From Uliginosibacterium aquaticum (lineage in GTDB: Bacteria; Pseudomonadota; Gammaproteobacteria; Burkholderiales; Rhodocyclaceae): 64,000 nucleotides of DNA. The stretch covers positions 1,178,001 through 1,242,000 of the forward strand of contig NZ_JABCSC020000001.1 of the NCBI RefSeq assembly GCF_012972705.2. The letters run 5' to 3'. Every line of letters begins with the position of its first letter. Within the stretch, counting starts at the first letter, position 1. The notes under the pieces were generated by a model. That model was not told the origin of the DNA and did no database searches. It was given only the letters and a program-made list of their open reading frames with translations. A program made the translations under genes and the position numbers. Positions 26,677 to 35,950 of the stretch are shown here, piece by piece.

Positions 26677-29286
26677 TCAGACCTTCACTTCGTCGGCCAC
26701 TTCCTTGTATTCGCTGATCTGATCGAAGTTCATGTAGCGATAGATCTTGCCGGCGTCGGCATTGATCACGCCCATGTCAGCGTGGTACTCGGCAACGGTG
26801 GGCAGGCGGCCCAGCTTGGAGGCAATCGCCGCGACTTCGGCCGAGGACAGGAACACGTTGGTGTTCTTGCCCAAGCGGTTGGGGAAGTTGCGCGTCGAGG
26901 TCGACACCACGGTTGCGCCTTCGCGAACCTGCGCCTGGTTGCCCATGCACAGCGAGCAGCCCGGCATTTCGGTGCGCGCACCGGCCGAGCCGAAGACGCC
27001 GTAGTGGCCTTCCTTGGTCAGCTCGGAAGCGTCCATCTTGGTCGGCGGGGCGACCCACAGCTTGACCGGGATGTCGCGCTTGCCTTCGAGTAGCTTGGAG
27101 GCGGCGCGGAAGTGGCCGATATTGGTCATGCACGAACCGATGAAGACTTCATCGATCTTGGTGCCGGCCAACTCGGACAGCGGCTTGGCATCGTCCGGAT
27201 CGTTCGGGCAGCACAGGATGGGTTCCTTGATGTCGGCCAGATCGATTTCGATGACATGAGCGTATTCGGCATTCGCATCCGGTGCCAGCAATTCGCCATT
27301 GGCGATCCAGTCTTCCATCTTCTGGATGCGGCGCTCCAGGGTGCGCTTGTCGGCGTAGTTGTCGGCGATCATGTTCTTCAACAGCACGATGTTGGAGCGC
27401 ATGTACTCGACGATAGGGGCCTTGTTCAGACGCACCGTGCAACCGGCAGCAGAACGTTCGGCGGAGGCATCCGACAATTCAAAAGCCTGTTCCACCTTCA
27501 GATCCGGCAGACCTTCGATTTCCAGGATGCGACCCGAGAATTCGTTGATCTTGCCGGCCTTGGCGACCGTCAGCAGGCCTTGCTTGATGCCGTACATGGG
27601 GATGGCATGCACCAGGTCACGCAGGGTGACGCCGCGCTTCTGCGCTTCGTCCAGCGATCCCTTGAAGCGCACCAGCACCGATTCCGGCATGTCCAGCGGC
27701 ATGACGCCAGTGGCCGCGGCAAACGCCACCAGACCGGAGCCGGCTGGGAAGCTGATCCCGACCGGGAAGCGGGTGTGGCTGTCGCCGCCGGTGCCGACGG
27801 TGTCGGGCAGCAGCATGCGGTTCAGCCAGCTGTGGATCACGCCATCACCCGGGCGCAGGGCGATGCCGCCACGGTTGGAGATGAATTTGGGCAACTCACG
27901 ATGGGTCTTCACATCGACCGGCTTCGGATAGGCGGCAGTGTGGCAGAAGGACTGCATCACCAGATCGGCCGAGAAGCCCAGACATGCCAGATCCTTGAGC
28001 TCGTCGCGGGTCATCGGGCCGGTGGTGTCTTGCGAGCCGACCGAGGTCATCTTGGGTTCGCAGTAGGTGCCGGGGCGCATGCCGGTGCCCTCAGGCAGGC
28101 CACAGGCGCGGCCGACCATCTTCTGCGCCAGGGTGTAGCCCTTGCCGGTGTCGGCGGGCACTTGCGGCAGGCGGAACAGGGTGGATACGGGCAGGCCGAG
28201 GAACTCACGCGCCTTGCCGGTCAGGCTGCGGCCGATGATGAGGTTGATACGGCCGCCGGCGCGCACTTCGTCGAGCAGCACGAGGGTCTTGAGTTGCGAT
28301 TCGGCGATGGTGGCGCCGCCCTTGGTAGCGGTGACCTTACCGGTCGCGTGGTCGACCTTTAGTTCGATCTCGTCGCCCATGTCCATCTTGGCCACGTCGA
28401 TTTCGATGGGCAGGGCGCCTGCATCTTCCTGGGTGTTGAAGAAGATCGGAGCGATCTTGCCACCGAGGCAGACGCCACCGAACTTCTTGTTCGGCACGAA
28501 GGGGATGTCTTCTCCGGTCCACCACAGTACGGAATTCGTGGCGGACTTACGCGAGGAGCCGGTGCCGACCACGTCACCCACGTAGGCGACGAGATTACCC
28601 TTGGCGGCGAGGTCCTGGATCATCTTGATCGGGCCGCGCTTGCCGTCTTCTTCCGGGGTGATGCCGGCACGGGTGTTCTTGAGCATGGCCAGCGCATGCA
28701 GGGGGATGTCCGGGCGGCTCCAGGCGTCAGGTGCCGGGGACAGATCGTCGGTATTGGTTTCGCCAGTCACCTTCAGCACGGTCAGCTTGATGCTGGCGGG
28801 GAACTCGGGGCGGGTGGTAAACCACTCGGCTTCGGCCCAGCTCTTGATCACGTCCTGCGCTACGGCATTGCCGGCCTTGGCCTTCTCGGCGACGTCGTGG
28901 AAGAAATCGAACATCAGCAGGGTGGTCTTCAGTGCCGCGCCGGCAATAGGGGCCAGTGCTGCGTCGTCGAGCAGGTCGATCAGCGGCTTGACGTTATAGC
29001 CGCCGACCATGGTGCCGAGCAGTTCGGTGGCCTTGGCCTTGGAGATCAGCGGGCAGGCCACATCGCCATGGGCGACGGCAGCCAGGAAGGAGGCCTTGAC
29101 CTGTGCGGCATCATCCACGCCAGGCGGTACGCGGTGAGTGATCAGGTCGACGAGGAAAGCTTCTTCGCCGGCCGGCGGGTTCTTCAGCAGCTCAATCAAA
29201 TCGGCCGTTTGCTTGGCGTCCAGCGCAAGGGGCGGGATACCGAGGGCGGCGCGTTCGGCGGCGTGTTGGCGGTAGGCTACTAGCAC
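26677..29286 (-). CDS. acnB: Aconitate hydratase B (bifunctional aconitase / 2-methylisocitrate dehydratase)
   Basis: Converts citrate to isocitrate in the TCA cycle with a [4Fe-4S] cluster. 869 residues, the usual AcnB length, with the AcnB-type domain order (HEAT-like N-terminus, swivel domain, then catalytic domains). Cluster-ligand regions are visible at [10 protein letters not shown] and [11 protein letters not shown]; substrate-site segments [20 protein letters not shown] and [18 protein letters not shown] are intact. The start is a GTG with AGGAGG 8 nt upstream. It is followed by a strong terminator and preceded by a REP-like palindrome separating it from the CitE-like gene. Confidence 0.98.
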   Translation of the reverse strand: MLVAYRQHAAERAALGIPPLALDAKQTADLIELLKNPPAGEEAFLVDLITHRVPPGVDDAAQVKASFLAAVAHGDVACPLISKAKATELLGTMVGGYNVKPLIDLLDDAALAPIAGAALKTTLLMFDFFHDVAEKAKAGNAVAQDVIKSWAEAEWFTTRPEFPASIKLTVLKVTGETNTDDLSPAPDAWSRPDIPLHALAMLKNTRAGITPEEDGKRGPIKMIQDLAAKGNLVAYVGDVVGTGSSRKSATNSVLWWTGEDIPFVPNKKFGGVCLGGKIAPIFFNTQEDAGALPIEIDVAKMDMGDEIELKVDHATGKVTATKGGATIAESQLKTLVLLDEVRAGGRINLIIGRSLTGKAREFLGLPVSTLFRLPQVPADTGKGYTLAQKMVGRACGLPEGTGMRPGTYCEPKMTSVGSQDTTGPMTRDELKDLACLGFSADLVMQSFCHTAAYPKPVDVKTHRELPKFISNRGGIALRPGDGVIHSWLNRMLLPDTVGTGGDSHTRFPVGISFPAGSGLVAFAAATGVMPLDMPESVLVRFKGSLDEAQKRGVTLRDLVHAIPMYGIKQGLLTVAKAGKINEFSGRILEIEGLPDLKVEQAFELSDASAERSAAGCTVRLNKAPIVEYMRSNIVLLKNMIADNYADKRTLERRIQKMEDWIANGELLAPDANAEYAHVIEIDLADIKEPILCCPNDPDDAKPLSELAGTKIDEVFIGSCMTNIGHFRAASKLLEGKRDIPVKLWVAPPTKMDASELTKEGHYGVFGSAGARTEMPGCSLCMGNQAQVREGATVVSTSTRNFPNRLGKNTNVFLSSAEVAAIASKLGRLPTVAEYHADMGVINADAGKIYRYMNFDQISEYKEVADEVKV

Positions 29287-29304
29287 GGTCTTTCCTCCTG
29301 ATTT

Positions 29305-29358
29305 TGTAGAAGCGGCCTCTGGCCGCGAATCCGCTCGCGGCCAGAGGCCGCTTCTACA
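29305..29358. repeat. REP-like perfect palindrome between acnB and the CitE-like gene
   Basis: Two 24-base arms (29305-29328 and 29335-29358) are perfectly complementary around a 6-base loop. The core GTAGAAGCGGC(CT)...GCCGCGA closely resembles repetitive extragenic palindromes known from Pseudomonas and Xanthomonas. It lies between two genes of the same orientation, 19 nt upstream of the acnB start and 8 nt past the end of the CitE-like gene, so it would sit in the intercistronic RNA. Confidence 0.88.
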
Positions 29359-29366
29359 GGTTTGGG

Positions 29367-30374
29367 TTACGCGAATAAACGTTTCAATACTTCATCTTGC
29401 AAGGTGATGCCGGTGGTGCGTGCCCGTTTGAGCACACTCCAGTAATAGCGATAGGACGCCCTGTCGTGCAGGCGATCCTGATGGCGGATCGGTCCCCAAC
29501 TGGCGTCCTGGGCGGCGAGGATGATTTCGCCGGCCGTCCCGACTTCTGCTTCGCTGGGTTGCATGCCGCGTAGGATGGGCTCGATCTGGTTGGGATGAAT
29601 GCTCCACATGCGCAGGAAACCAGCCTCCATGCGTGCGCGGCGGGCATCGTTTTCGATCACGGCCATGTCCACCAGTTCGGTGCACACGTTGTGGCTAGGA
29701 AGCACGCCATGTGCCAGGGCTGCGCTGACGATGCGGCTCTTGGCGCTGATGATCAGCGGGTGTTCGAACTGGCCGGGGCTCCGCATAGCGCTGGCTGGAA
29801 TCGCCCCGTGATGAGCGCTGACGAAATCCATCAGGCCGAAGTCCAGAGTTTCGACACCGGGCAGGGCGGCAATCTCCCACACCTGGTGCAGCGCACCGTG
29901 GGTTTCGATCAGTACGTGCAAGGGGATTTCGCGTTCAAGCCCGCCTTGCTGCGCGACTTCGCGCAGGGCAGCCAGCACGCGCTCCACGTCAGAGACGCCG
30001 CGCACCTTGGGCAGGACGAGATAAGCCAGGCGGGGGCCTGCGAGGCCGACGATCTGTTCCAGGTCGGTGCGCCAGGCACTGTGGGTGATGTCGTGAATGC
30101 GTGCGCCGATGCGTTGGAAATGGTTATCGCTGCTCATGATGAGTGCGGCAATCATCTCGGCGTGTTCGCGCTCGGCACCGGCGGGAGCGCCATCTTCGCA
30201 ATCACAGGTGATGTCGAAGACGGCGCCTCGCTCGGCTTGCAAGGCCATGGCCTTGCGCATGGTTTTCTCGCTGCCGGCGAAATGCTCGACAACGGGAATC
30301 CGGGGCAGTGGACTGCCCTCTGGATAGAGCACGGCATCCGGGGGCAGGGGGCTGCGGCTGGATGCGATGCTCAT
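29367..30374 (-). CDS. HpcH/HpaI aldolase / citrate lyase beta-subunit (CitE)-like protein
   Basis: 335-residue TIM-barrel C-C lyase of the CitE/CLYBL type. Metal- and CoA-thioester-site motifs are visible: [45 protein letters not shown] and [10 protein letters not shown]. The citrate lyase alpha and gamma genes are absent, so it is not a citrate lyase complex subunit; malyl-CoA, citramalyl-CoA or similar thioester cleavage is more likely. It lies between mdh (27 nt upstream) and acnB in what looks like one leftward unit. Such a gene often sits in this TCA block in Betaproteobacteria. Confidence 0.88.
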   Translation of the reverse strand: MSIASSRSPLPPDAVLYPEGSPLPRIPVVEHFAGSEKTMRKAMALQAERGAVFDITCDCEDGAPAGAEREHAEMIAALIMSSDNHFQRIGARIHDITHSAWRTDLEQIVGLAGPRLAYLVLPKVRGVSDVERVLAALREVAQQGGLEREIPLHVLIETHGALHQVWEIAALPGVETLDFGLMDFVSAHHGAIPASAMRSPGQFEHPLIISAKSRIVSAALAHGVLPSHNVCTELVDMAVIENDARRARMEAGFLRMWSIHPNQIEPILRGMQPSEAEVGTAGEIILAAQDASWGPIRHQDRLHDRASYRYYWSVLKRARTTGITLQDEVLKRLFA

Positions 30375-30401
30375 TGGGCTCTCTGTTGCTGCTGGAGGTG
30401 A

Positions 30402-31394
30402 TCAGCCAAGCAGGTCGGCAACGCCGGCACGCTCTTCTTCGAGTTCCTTCAGGGTGAAGTTCATCTTTTCACGCGAGAAGTCGTCAATTTCCAGGCCTTC
30501 GACACGCTTATATTCACCGTTGGCAGTGATGACCGGCACGCCGTAGATGATGCCAGCCGGGATGCCGTAGGAGCCATCAGACTCGACGCCCATGGTGACC
30601 CATTCGCCATTGGAGCCGAGGAACCAGTCGTGCATGTGGTCAATTGCGGCGTTTGCTGCCGAGGCTGCGGAGGACAGGCCGCGGGCTTCGATGATGGCGG
30701 CGCCGCGCTTGCCGACGGTGGGCAGGAAGGTGTCGCGATTCCAGGCTTCGTCGTTGATCAGGGCCTTCACGCTGTCACCGTTGCTGGTGACGAAGCGGTA
30801 GTCGGCATACATGGTCGGGCTGTGGTTGCCCCACACGATCAGGTTCTTCAGGCTGGAAACCGGGCGACCGGTCTTGCCGGAGAGTTGCGACAGGGCACGG
30901 TTGTGGTCCAGGCGCAGCATAGCGGTGAAGTTCTTGGCCGGCACGCGACCGAACTTCTTGGCGCTTTCCTTGGCGATGTAGGCGTTGGTGTTGCAGGGGT
31001 TGCCTACCACCAGGACGCGGCAATCCGGATCTGCGTACTGGCCGATGGCGGCGCCTTGCACGGTGAAGATCTTGGCGTTTTCGGCGAGCAGGTCCTTGCG
31101 CTCCATGCCGGGGCCGCGCGGGCGAGCGCCGACGAGCAGAGCGGCCTGGGTGTCCTTGAAGGCCACGGCCGGATCGTCAGTGGCGATCACGCCAGCCAAT
31201 AGCGGGAAAGCACAGTCTTCCAGTTCCATGATTACGCCGGCCAGCGCCTTCTGGGCTTGCGGCAGATCGAGCAGTTGCAGGATGACCGGCTGGTCTTTGC
31301 CGAGCATTTCGCCCGAAGCAATACGGAACAGCAGGCTGTAACCGATCTGACCGGCAGCGCCGGTAACGGTGACACGGATGGGCGACTTGGACAT
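30402..31394 (-). CDS. mdh: Malate dehydrogenase
   Basis: NAD-dependent oxidation of malate to oxaloacetate. 330 residues, of the cytosolic/type-2 MDH kind. NAD motif [15 protein letters not shown]; substrate-binding [14 protein letters not shown] mobile loop; catalytic pair in [10 protein letters not shown] and [13 protein letters not shown] (His of GNHS). First gene of the leftward unit mdh / CitE-like / acnB. It diverges from gntR across a 200-nt region that contains the candidate GntR operator, so control by that regulator is plausible. Confidence 0.98.
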   Translation of the reverse strand: MSKSPIRVTVTGAAGQIGYSLLFRIASGEMLGKDQPVILQLLDLPQAQKALAGVIMELEDCAFPLLAGVIATDDPAVAFKDTQAALLVGARPRGPGMERKDLLAENAKIFTVQGAAIGQYADPDCRVLVVGNPCNTNAYIAKESAKKFGRVPAKNFTAMLRLDHNRALSQLSGKTGRPVSSLKNLIVWGNHSPTMYADYRFVTSNGDSVKALINDEAWNRDTFLPTVGKRGAAIIEARGLSSAASAANAAIDHMHDWFLGSNGEWVTMGVESDGSYGIPAGIIYGVPVITANGEYKRVEGLEIDDFSREKMNFTLKELEEERAGVADLLG

Positions 31395-31497
31395 GCGGGG
31401 CTCCTTGTAGCTGTAGGGCTGTTTGTAAGCGCTGATCGCGCTGCGTCTCGTTGGGGTTGCGGGTGTGCTGCCTGTTATGTGCTGCGGTATTTGCGCT

Positions 31498-31511
31498 GGA
31501 GTTTATACTCC
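31498..31511. promoter_or_regulatory. Short inverted repeat in the mdh-gntR intergenic region
   Basis: GGAGTTTATACTCC: GGAGT and ACTCC arms around TTAT. It lies about 100 nt from the mdh start, in the divergent promoter region. Possible operator for mdh; no direct support. Confidence 0.4.
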
Positions 31512-31538
31512 GAGTGCCGGTGTGTCAAAAGCTAACTT

Positions 31539-31556
31539 ATGTCTTATATAAGATAT
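31539..31556. promoter_or_regulatory. Candidate operator palindrome upstream of gntR
   Basis: ATGTCTTATATAAGATAT: the inner 12 bases TCTTATATAAGA are a perfect palindrome, and the 18-mer has only one mismatched pair. It ends 38 nt before the gntR ATG and overlaps TATA-like sequence that could be a -10 element. Position and dyad symmetry fit autoregulation by the adjacent GntR protein. Confidence 0.65.
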
Positions 31557-31594
31557 AGAATAGGATATGGACGAAGTGGGTCATTTGTGCTTGA

Positions 31595-32332
31595 ATGATC
31601 GTTATGGCACACGAATCGCCAACTTTCAGCCCCTTGTACCGACAGATCAAGAATCTAATCGTTCAGGCGCTTGACTCGGGGGAATGGCTTCCCGGGCAAA
31701 CGATCCCGAGCGAGCAGGAGCTTGCGCTGCGCTTTGGTGTGAGTCAGGGCACCGTACGCAAGGCCGTTGATGAGTTGGCGGCCGAGAACATCCTTGTGCG
31801 CCGCCAGGGTAAGGGCACGTTCGTGTCCACTCATCAGGATCCGCGCGCTGTATTCCGCTTTCTGCGTCTGAAGGCCGTCAATGGCGGTCCGGTGCTGCCC
31901 AAGAGTCAGCCGCTCGAATGTCTGCGCGGCAAGGCTGGGCAGGAGGCTGCCCGCAACCTTGGTATCGAACCTGGTAGCCAGATCTTCATCGTGCGTCGGG
32001 TGCTGAAATTTGACGGCAAGCCGGTGGTGATCGATGAAATGTACTTGCCGGGCGATGTTTTTCAGGGCTTAAGCCTGGAAATGCTCAAGGAATGGCAAGG
32101 CTCGCTCTACAGTCTGTTTGAATCCCGTTTCGGTGTGCGCATGGTGCGCGCGACCGAGAAGATTCGTGCTGTTTCGGCTGACCGTGCGGTGGCTGACGTT
32201 CTGAATGTACAGGAGAGCACGCCCCTGCTTTCCGTAGAGCGACTGGCGTATACCTACGGTGACAAGCCGGTGGAGTGGAGACGCGGCCTGTACTCGACCG
32301 CTGAACACTTCTATATAAATGAACTGAGTTGA
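31595..32332 (+). CDS. GntR-family (HutC-type, UTRA) transcriptional regulator of the TCA block
   Basis: 245 residues. N-terminal winged HTH (PLYRQIKNLIVQALDSGEWLP; ALRFGVSQGTVRKAVDELAAENILVRRQGKGTFV), then a UTRA effector domain (VRRVLKFDGKPVVIDEMYLPG; VRATEKIRAVSADRAVADVL; YTYGDKPVEWRRGLYSTAEHFY). It is transcribed into sdhC with only 59 nt between, and diverges from mdh, so it probably controls the succinate dehydrogenase operon and perhaps mdh. The ATG at 31607 (MAHESPT) is an alternative start. Confidence 0.93.
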   Translation: MIVMAHESPTFSPLYRQIKNLIVQALDSGEWLPGQTIPSEQELALRFGVSQGTVRKAVDELAAENILVRRQGKGTFVSTHQDPRAVFRFLRLKAVNGGPVLPKSQPLECLRGKAGQEAARNLGIEPGSQIFIVRRVLKFDGKPVVIDEMYLPGDVFQGLSLEMLKEWQGSLYSLFESRFGVRMVRATEKIRAVSADRAVADVLNVQESTPLLSVERLAYTYGDKPVEWRRGLYSTAEHFYINELS

Positions 32333-32391
32333 TTGACAGGGCGGTGCCGCGCGCAACGGTGCCGGATTCATATAAAAGAGAGGTGCGCACG

Positions 32392-32796
32392 ATGGCAGAA
32401 GCTACAGTCAGGAAGGCAAGGCCCAAGCATCTGAATCTCATGCAGATCAGATTGCCCTTGCCCGGGTTTGTGTCGATTCTTCACCGGATCAGCGGGATTG
32501 GTTTGTTCCTCTGTCTGCCTGTGTTGATCGCATTGTTCGGTGCCAGTCTTGGTACGCCGGAGCAGCTTGAGTGCTATCGCCAGGCGATGGCCTTCACGCT
32601 GCTGGGCCTGCCAGTAGTCAAGCTTTTGCTGCTGGGCCTGCTGTGGGCCTATCTGCATCACTTCTGTGCCGGCATTCGCTTCCTGCTACTGGATATGCAT
32701 ATTGGCATCGAACTCGCCCCGGCCCGCGCCAGCGCAATGGCTGTGCTGGTGATCAGCCTTTCTCTGACCGCTTTTCTGGGGGTGCTGACATGGTGA
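32392..32796 (+). CDS. sdhC: Succinate dehydrogenase cytochrome b556 subunit
   Basis: Membrane anchor of complex II carrying haem b and part of the quinone site. 134 residues from the ATG at 32392 (MAEATVRKARPKHLNL), preceded by GAGAGG; the open frame extends further upstream but that part is not SdhC-like. Three TM helices. The conserved LHRISGIGLF and the haem-ligand-type His in YLHHFCAGIRFLLLDMH are visible. Its stop overlaps the sdhD start by 7 nt. Confidence 0.95.
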   Translation: MAEATVRKARPKHLNLMQIRLPLPGFVSILHRISGIGLFLCLPVLIALFGASLGTPEQLECYRQAMAFTLLGLPVVKLLLLGLLWAYLHHFCAGIRFLLLDMHIGIELAPARASAMAVLVISLSLTAFLGVLTW

Positions 32797-33137
32797 AGCG
32801 TCTGGTAGTGGGTGCCCACTACGGTTTTCGCGACTGGCTGGTCCAGCGCGTGACCGGAACCGTGATGGCCTTCTTTACGGTCTACATGCTGGTCCGGATT
32901 GCCGCGCTACCGGCCTGGGATAACGCTGCCTGGCGTGCCCTGATGAGCGGCGGATTTACCAAGTTCGTGACCTTCCTGTTCGCTTTGTCGCTGTTCTTCC
33001 ATGCCTGGATTGGTGTGCGCGACATCTGGATGGATTACGTCAAGCCGATCAGCGTGCGTCTGACCCTGCACGCCATCACCCTTTTGGCCCTTACCGGATA
33101 TGCCGGCTGGGTCGCTCAGATCCTGTGGAGGCTGTAA
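32790..33137 (+). CDS. sdhD: Succinate dehydrogenase hydrophobic membrane anchor subunit
   Basis: 115 residues from the ATG at 32790 (MVKRLVVGAHYGFRDW), overlapping sdhC by 7 nt. Three TM helices. Conserved RVTGTVMAFFTVYMLV and HAWIGVRDIWMDYVKP include the His and the Asp-Tyr pair expected near the haem and quinone sites. The sdhA start codon follows its TAA directly. Confidence 0.94.
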   Translation: MVKRLVVGAHYGFRDWLVQRVTGTVMAFFTVYMLVRIAALPAWDNAAWRALMSGGFTKFVTFLFALSLFFHAWIGVRDIWMDYVKPISVRLTLHAITLLALTGYAGWVAQILWRL

Positions 33138-34910
33138 GTGAAAGTCGCCAAGCGTACGTTTGATGCAGTAATCGTCGGTGCTGGTGGCGCCGGCATGCGT
33201 GCTGCGGTGACTCTGGCTGAATCTGGCCTGAAGACCGCAGTGATCTCCAAGGTGTTCCCGACCCGCTCGCATACCGTTGCAGCGCAGGGTGGGGTTTCCG
33301 CTTCGCTGGGTAACTCCGAGCCGGATCACTGGACCTGGCACATGTATGACACCGTCAAGGGTTCCGACTGGCTCGGTGACCAGGACGCGATCGAGTTCAT
33401 GTGCAAGCAGGCGCCGCAAGTGGTGGTCGAGCTTGAGCACTATGGCATGCCGTTTGACCGCACCGATGAGGGCAAGATCTATCAGCGCCCCTTCGGTGGC
33501 CACATGTCGAATTTCGGCGAAAAGCCGGTGCGTCGCGCCTGTGCGGCGGCTGACCGCACAGGTCATGCCATGCTGCATGCGCTGTATCAGCGCAATGTGC
33601 GCGCCAACACCCAGTTCTTCGTCGAATGGCTGGCGCTGGATATGCTGCGCGCACCCGATGGTCGCGTGCTGGGCGTGATCGCGATGGAGATGGAAACGGG
33701 TGAAATCACCGTGTTCCAGGCCAAGGCGACCTTATTTGCCACGGGTGGTGCTGGTCGTATCTATTACTCATCGACCAACGCCTTCATCAATACCGGTGAC
33801 GGCGTGGGCATGGCGGCGCGTGCCGGTATCCCGCTGGAAGATATGGAATTCTGGCAGTTCCATCCGACCGGGGTGGCCGGTGCGGGCGTGCTGATCACCG
33901 AAGGCGTGCGCGGCGAAGGCGGCATTCTGCGCAATGCTTCGGGCGAGCGCTTCATGGAACGCTACGCACCGAATGCCAAGGATCTGGCTTCGCGTGACGT
34001 GGTCTCGCGCGCCATGGTTACCGAGATCAATGAAGGTCGCGGCTGTGGTACCAACAAGGACCATGTGCTGCTCGACATCACCCACCTTGATGCCGACGTG
34101 ATCAACAAGCGTCTGCCGGGGATCCGCGAGATCTCGATCCAGTTCGCCGGAACCGACCCGATTAAGGCGCCGATCCCTGTGGTGCCGACCTGTCACTACC
34201 AGATGGGTGGCATCCCGACCAACTACCGTGGTGAAGTCGTTGCCAACGGCGAGCCTGTTGCCGGCTTCTATGCCGCAGGTGAATGCGCTTGTGCGTCGGT
34301 GCATGGTGCAAATCGTCTGGGTACTAACTCGCTGCTTGATTTGCTGGTCTTCGGCAAGAGCTCCGGCGAGTCGATGATCGATTTCATCAAGAACGAACCT
34401 GCTGCCATGCCGGAAATTCCGCAAGGCGAGATCGACAAGGCGCTGGCACGCGTCAATCGTCTGAACACGCAGACCCATGGCGCCGACGTGCACGAGACGC
34501 GTCTGGCCATGCAGCGCACCATGCAGGCGCACGCCGGCGTGTTCCGCTTCAAAGACATGCTCGCTCAGGGCGTGGACAAGATCCTGGAGATCGAGAAGCA
34601 GGTGCTGCAGACCGAGATCAAGGACAAGTCGCAGGTCTGGAACACAGCCCGTATCGAGGCGCTGGAGCTGGAGAACCTGATCGAAGTGGCCAAGGCCACC
34701 ATGATCTCGGCTAATGCCCGTACCGAGTCGCGTGGCGCCCATGTGCGCGACGATGCGCCGGACACTCCGGAACATCCGAATGGTCGTGACGACGCGAACT
34801 GGCTCAAGCACACGCTGTGGCACCGCGAAGGCAATCGCCTGGAGTACAAGCCGGTGAACCTGAAACCGCTGACTGTCGAGAGCGTTGCGCTCAAGACGCG
34901 CTCTTACTGA
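33138..34910 (+). CDS. sdhA: Succinate dehydrogenase flavoprotein subunit
   Basis: 590 residues, standard length. FAD motif VIVGAGGAGMRAAV (11-24); His45 in RSHTVAAQGG is the covalent FAD attachment site, which SdhE flavinylates; substrate-binding and active-site regions (HPTGVAGAGVLITEGVRGEGG; VPTCHYQMGG; HGANRLGTNSLLDLLVFGK). It starts with GTG immediately after the sdhD stop, with GGAGG upstream. Oxidises succinate to fumarate on the cytoplasmic face of complex II. Confidence 0.98.
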   Translation: MKVAKRTFDAVIVGAGGAGMRAAVTLAESGLKTAVISKVFPTRSHTVAAQGGVSASLGNSEPDHWTWHMYDTVKGSDWLGDQDAIEFMCKQAPQVVVELEHYGMPFDRTDEGKIYQRPFGGHMSNFGEKPVRRACAAADRTGHAMLHALYQRNVRANTQFFVEWLALDMLRAPDGRVLGVIAMEMETGEITVFQAKATLFATGGAGRIYYSSTNAFINTGDGVGMAARAGIPLEDMEFWQFHPTGVAGAGVLITEGVRGEGGILRNASGERFMERYAPNAKDLASRDVVSRAMVTEINEGRGCGTNKDHVLLDITHLDADVINKRLPGIREISIQFAGTDPIKAPIPVVPTCHYQMGGIPTNYRGEVVANGEPVAGFYAAGECACASVHGANRLGTNSLLDLLVFGKSSGESMIDFIKNEPAAMPEIPQGEIDKALARVNRLNTQTHGADVHETRLAMQRTMQAHAGVFRFKDMLAQGVDKILEIEKQVLQTEIKDKSQVWNTARIEALELENLIEVAKATMISANARTESRGAHVRDDAPDTPEHPNGRDDANWLKHTLWHREGNRLEYKPVNLKPLTVESVALKTRSY

Positions 34911-34930
34911 TTGCCGGGAGCTGAAGAAAA

Positions 34931-35638
34931 ATGACCCGTACCGTCAAATTCAAGATCTATCGCTACGATCCGGACAAGGACGCAGCACCCTACATGCAGG
35001 ACCTCTCTGTCGAACTCGATCCGTCTGACCGCAAGCTGCTCGACGCGCTTGTGAAGATCAAGGCGCTGGATGACTCGATGTCCTATCGCCGTTCCTGCCG
35101 CGAAGGCGTGTGTGGTTCGGACGCCATGAACATCAACGGCAAGAATGGTCTGGCCTGCCTGACCGATATCGACAGTCTCGCGCAGCCGATCACGCTGCGT
35201 CCGCTGCCCGGTCTGCCGGTGATCCGCGACTTGATTGTGGATATGACCCAGTTCTTCAAGCAGTACCACTCGATCAAGCCGTACGTGGTGAACAACTCGC
35301 CGGCGCCCGAGAAAGAGCGTCTGCAGACGCCGGATGAGCGCGAAGAGCTCAACGGCCTCTACGAGTGCATCCTGTGCGCTTGCTGCTCGACGAGCTGCCC
35401 GAGCTTCTGGTGGAACCCCGACAAATTCGTGGGTCCAGCCGGTCTGCTGGCTGCTTACCGTTTCATCGCCGATACGCGCGACGAAGCCACCAACGAGCGC
35501 CTGGACAACCTTGAAGATCCGTATCGCCTGTTCCGTTGCCACACCATCATGAACTGCGTGGATGTGTGTCCGAAGCATCTGAACCCGACCAAGGCCATCG
35601 GCAAGATCAAGGAATTGATGTTGTCGCGGGCAGTCTGA
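34931..35638 (+). CDS. sdhB: Succinate dehydrogenase iron-sulfur subunit
   Basis: 235 residues. The [2Fe-2S] ligands are in SCREGVCGSDAMNINGKNGLAC (positions 56, 61, 64 as Asp, and 76). The [4Fe-4S] and [3Fe-4S] ligands are in CILCACCSTSCPSFWW and CHTIMNCVDVCPKHLNP. GGGAG lies upstream of the ATG. It passes electrons from SdhA to the membrane anchor. The next frame, sdhE, opens 3 nt after its stop. Confidence 0.98.
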   Translation: MTRTVKFKIYRYDPDKDAAPYMQDLSVELDPSDRKLLDALVKIKALDDSMSYRRSCREGVCGSDAMNINGKNGLACLTDIDSLAQPITLRPLPGLPVIRDLIVDMTQFFKQYHSIKPYVVNNSPAPEKERLQTPDEREELNGLYECILCACCSTSCPSFWWNPDKFVGPAGLLAAYRFIADTRDEATNERLDNLEDPYRLFRCHTIMNCVDVCPKHLNPTKAIGKIKELMLSRAV

Positions 35639-35641
35639 TCG

Positions 35642-35950
35642 ATGGCACAACACAAGGCACTGCGCGAGAAGATCAAATGGCGGGCCCGGCGTGGCTTGCT
35701 GGAGATTGACCTGTTCTTCACGCGCTTTGCCGCGACGGAACTCGACAAGCTCGACGAGGCCCAACTGCTCGACCTGCAGGATCTCTTGACCTGCGATGAC
35801 CACGAATTGTGGGCCATGCTCAACGGCAAGCAGGAATGTACGGTCGAGAAGTGGAAAAACATGGTGGCGCTGCTCAGGCAGAGCGCACCGGACCTACCCT
35901 TAGCAGCACCAACAGAAGCACCTACACGTTCTACAGAAGGGAAAGCAGGC
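35642..35950 (+). CDS. sdhE: SdhE (FAD assembly factor) domain, no stop codon, in frame with gltA
   Basis: SdhE promotes covalent flavinylation of SdhA. About 80 residues match the family: [21 protein letters not shown] with the RGxxE motif, then [24 protein letters not shown]. The frame does not stop after the expected 85-90 codons. It continues through a Pro/Thr/Ala-rich stretch of about 24 residues ([20 protein letters not shown]) straight into the gltA ATG at 35951, giving a 536-residue ORF that ends at 37252. A TAG at 35901-35903, where SdhE would normally end, lies one frame away, so either a real fusion or a one-base sequence error is possible. Confidence 0.88.
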
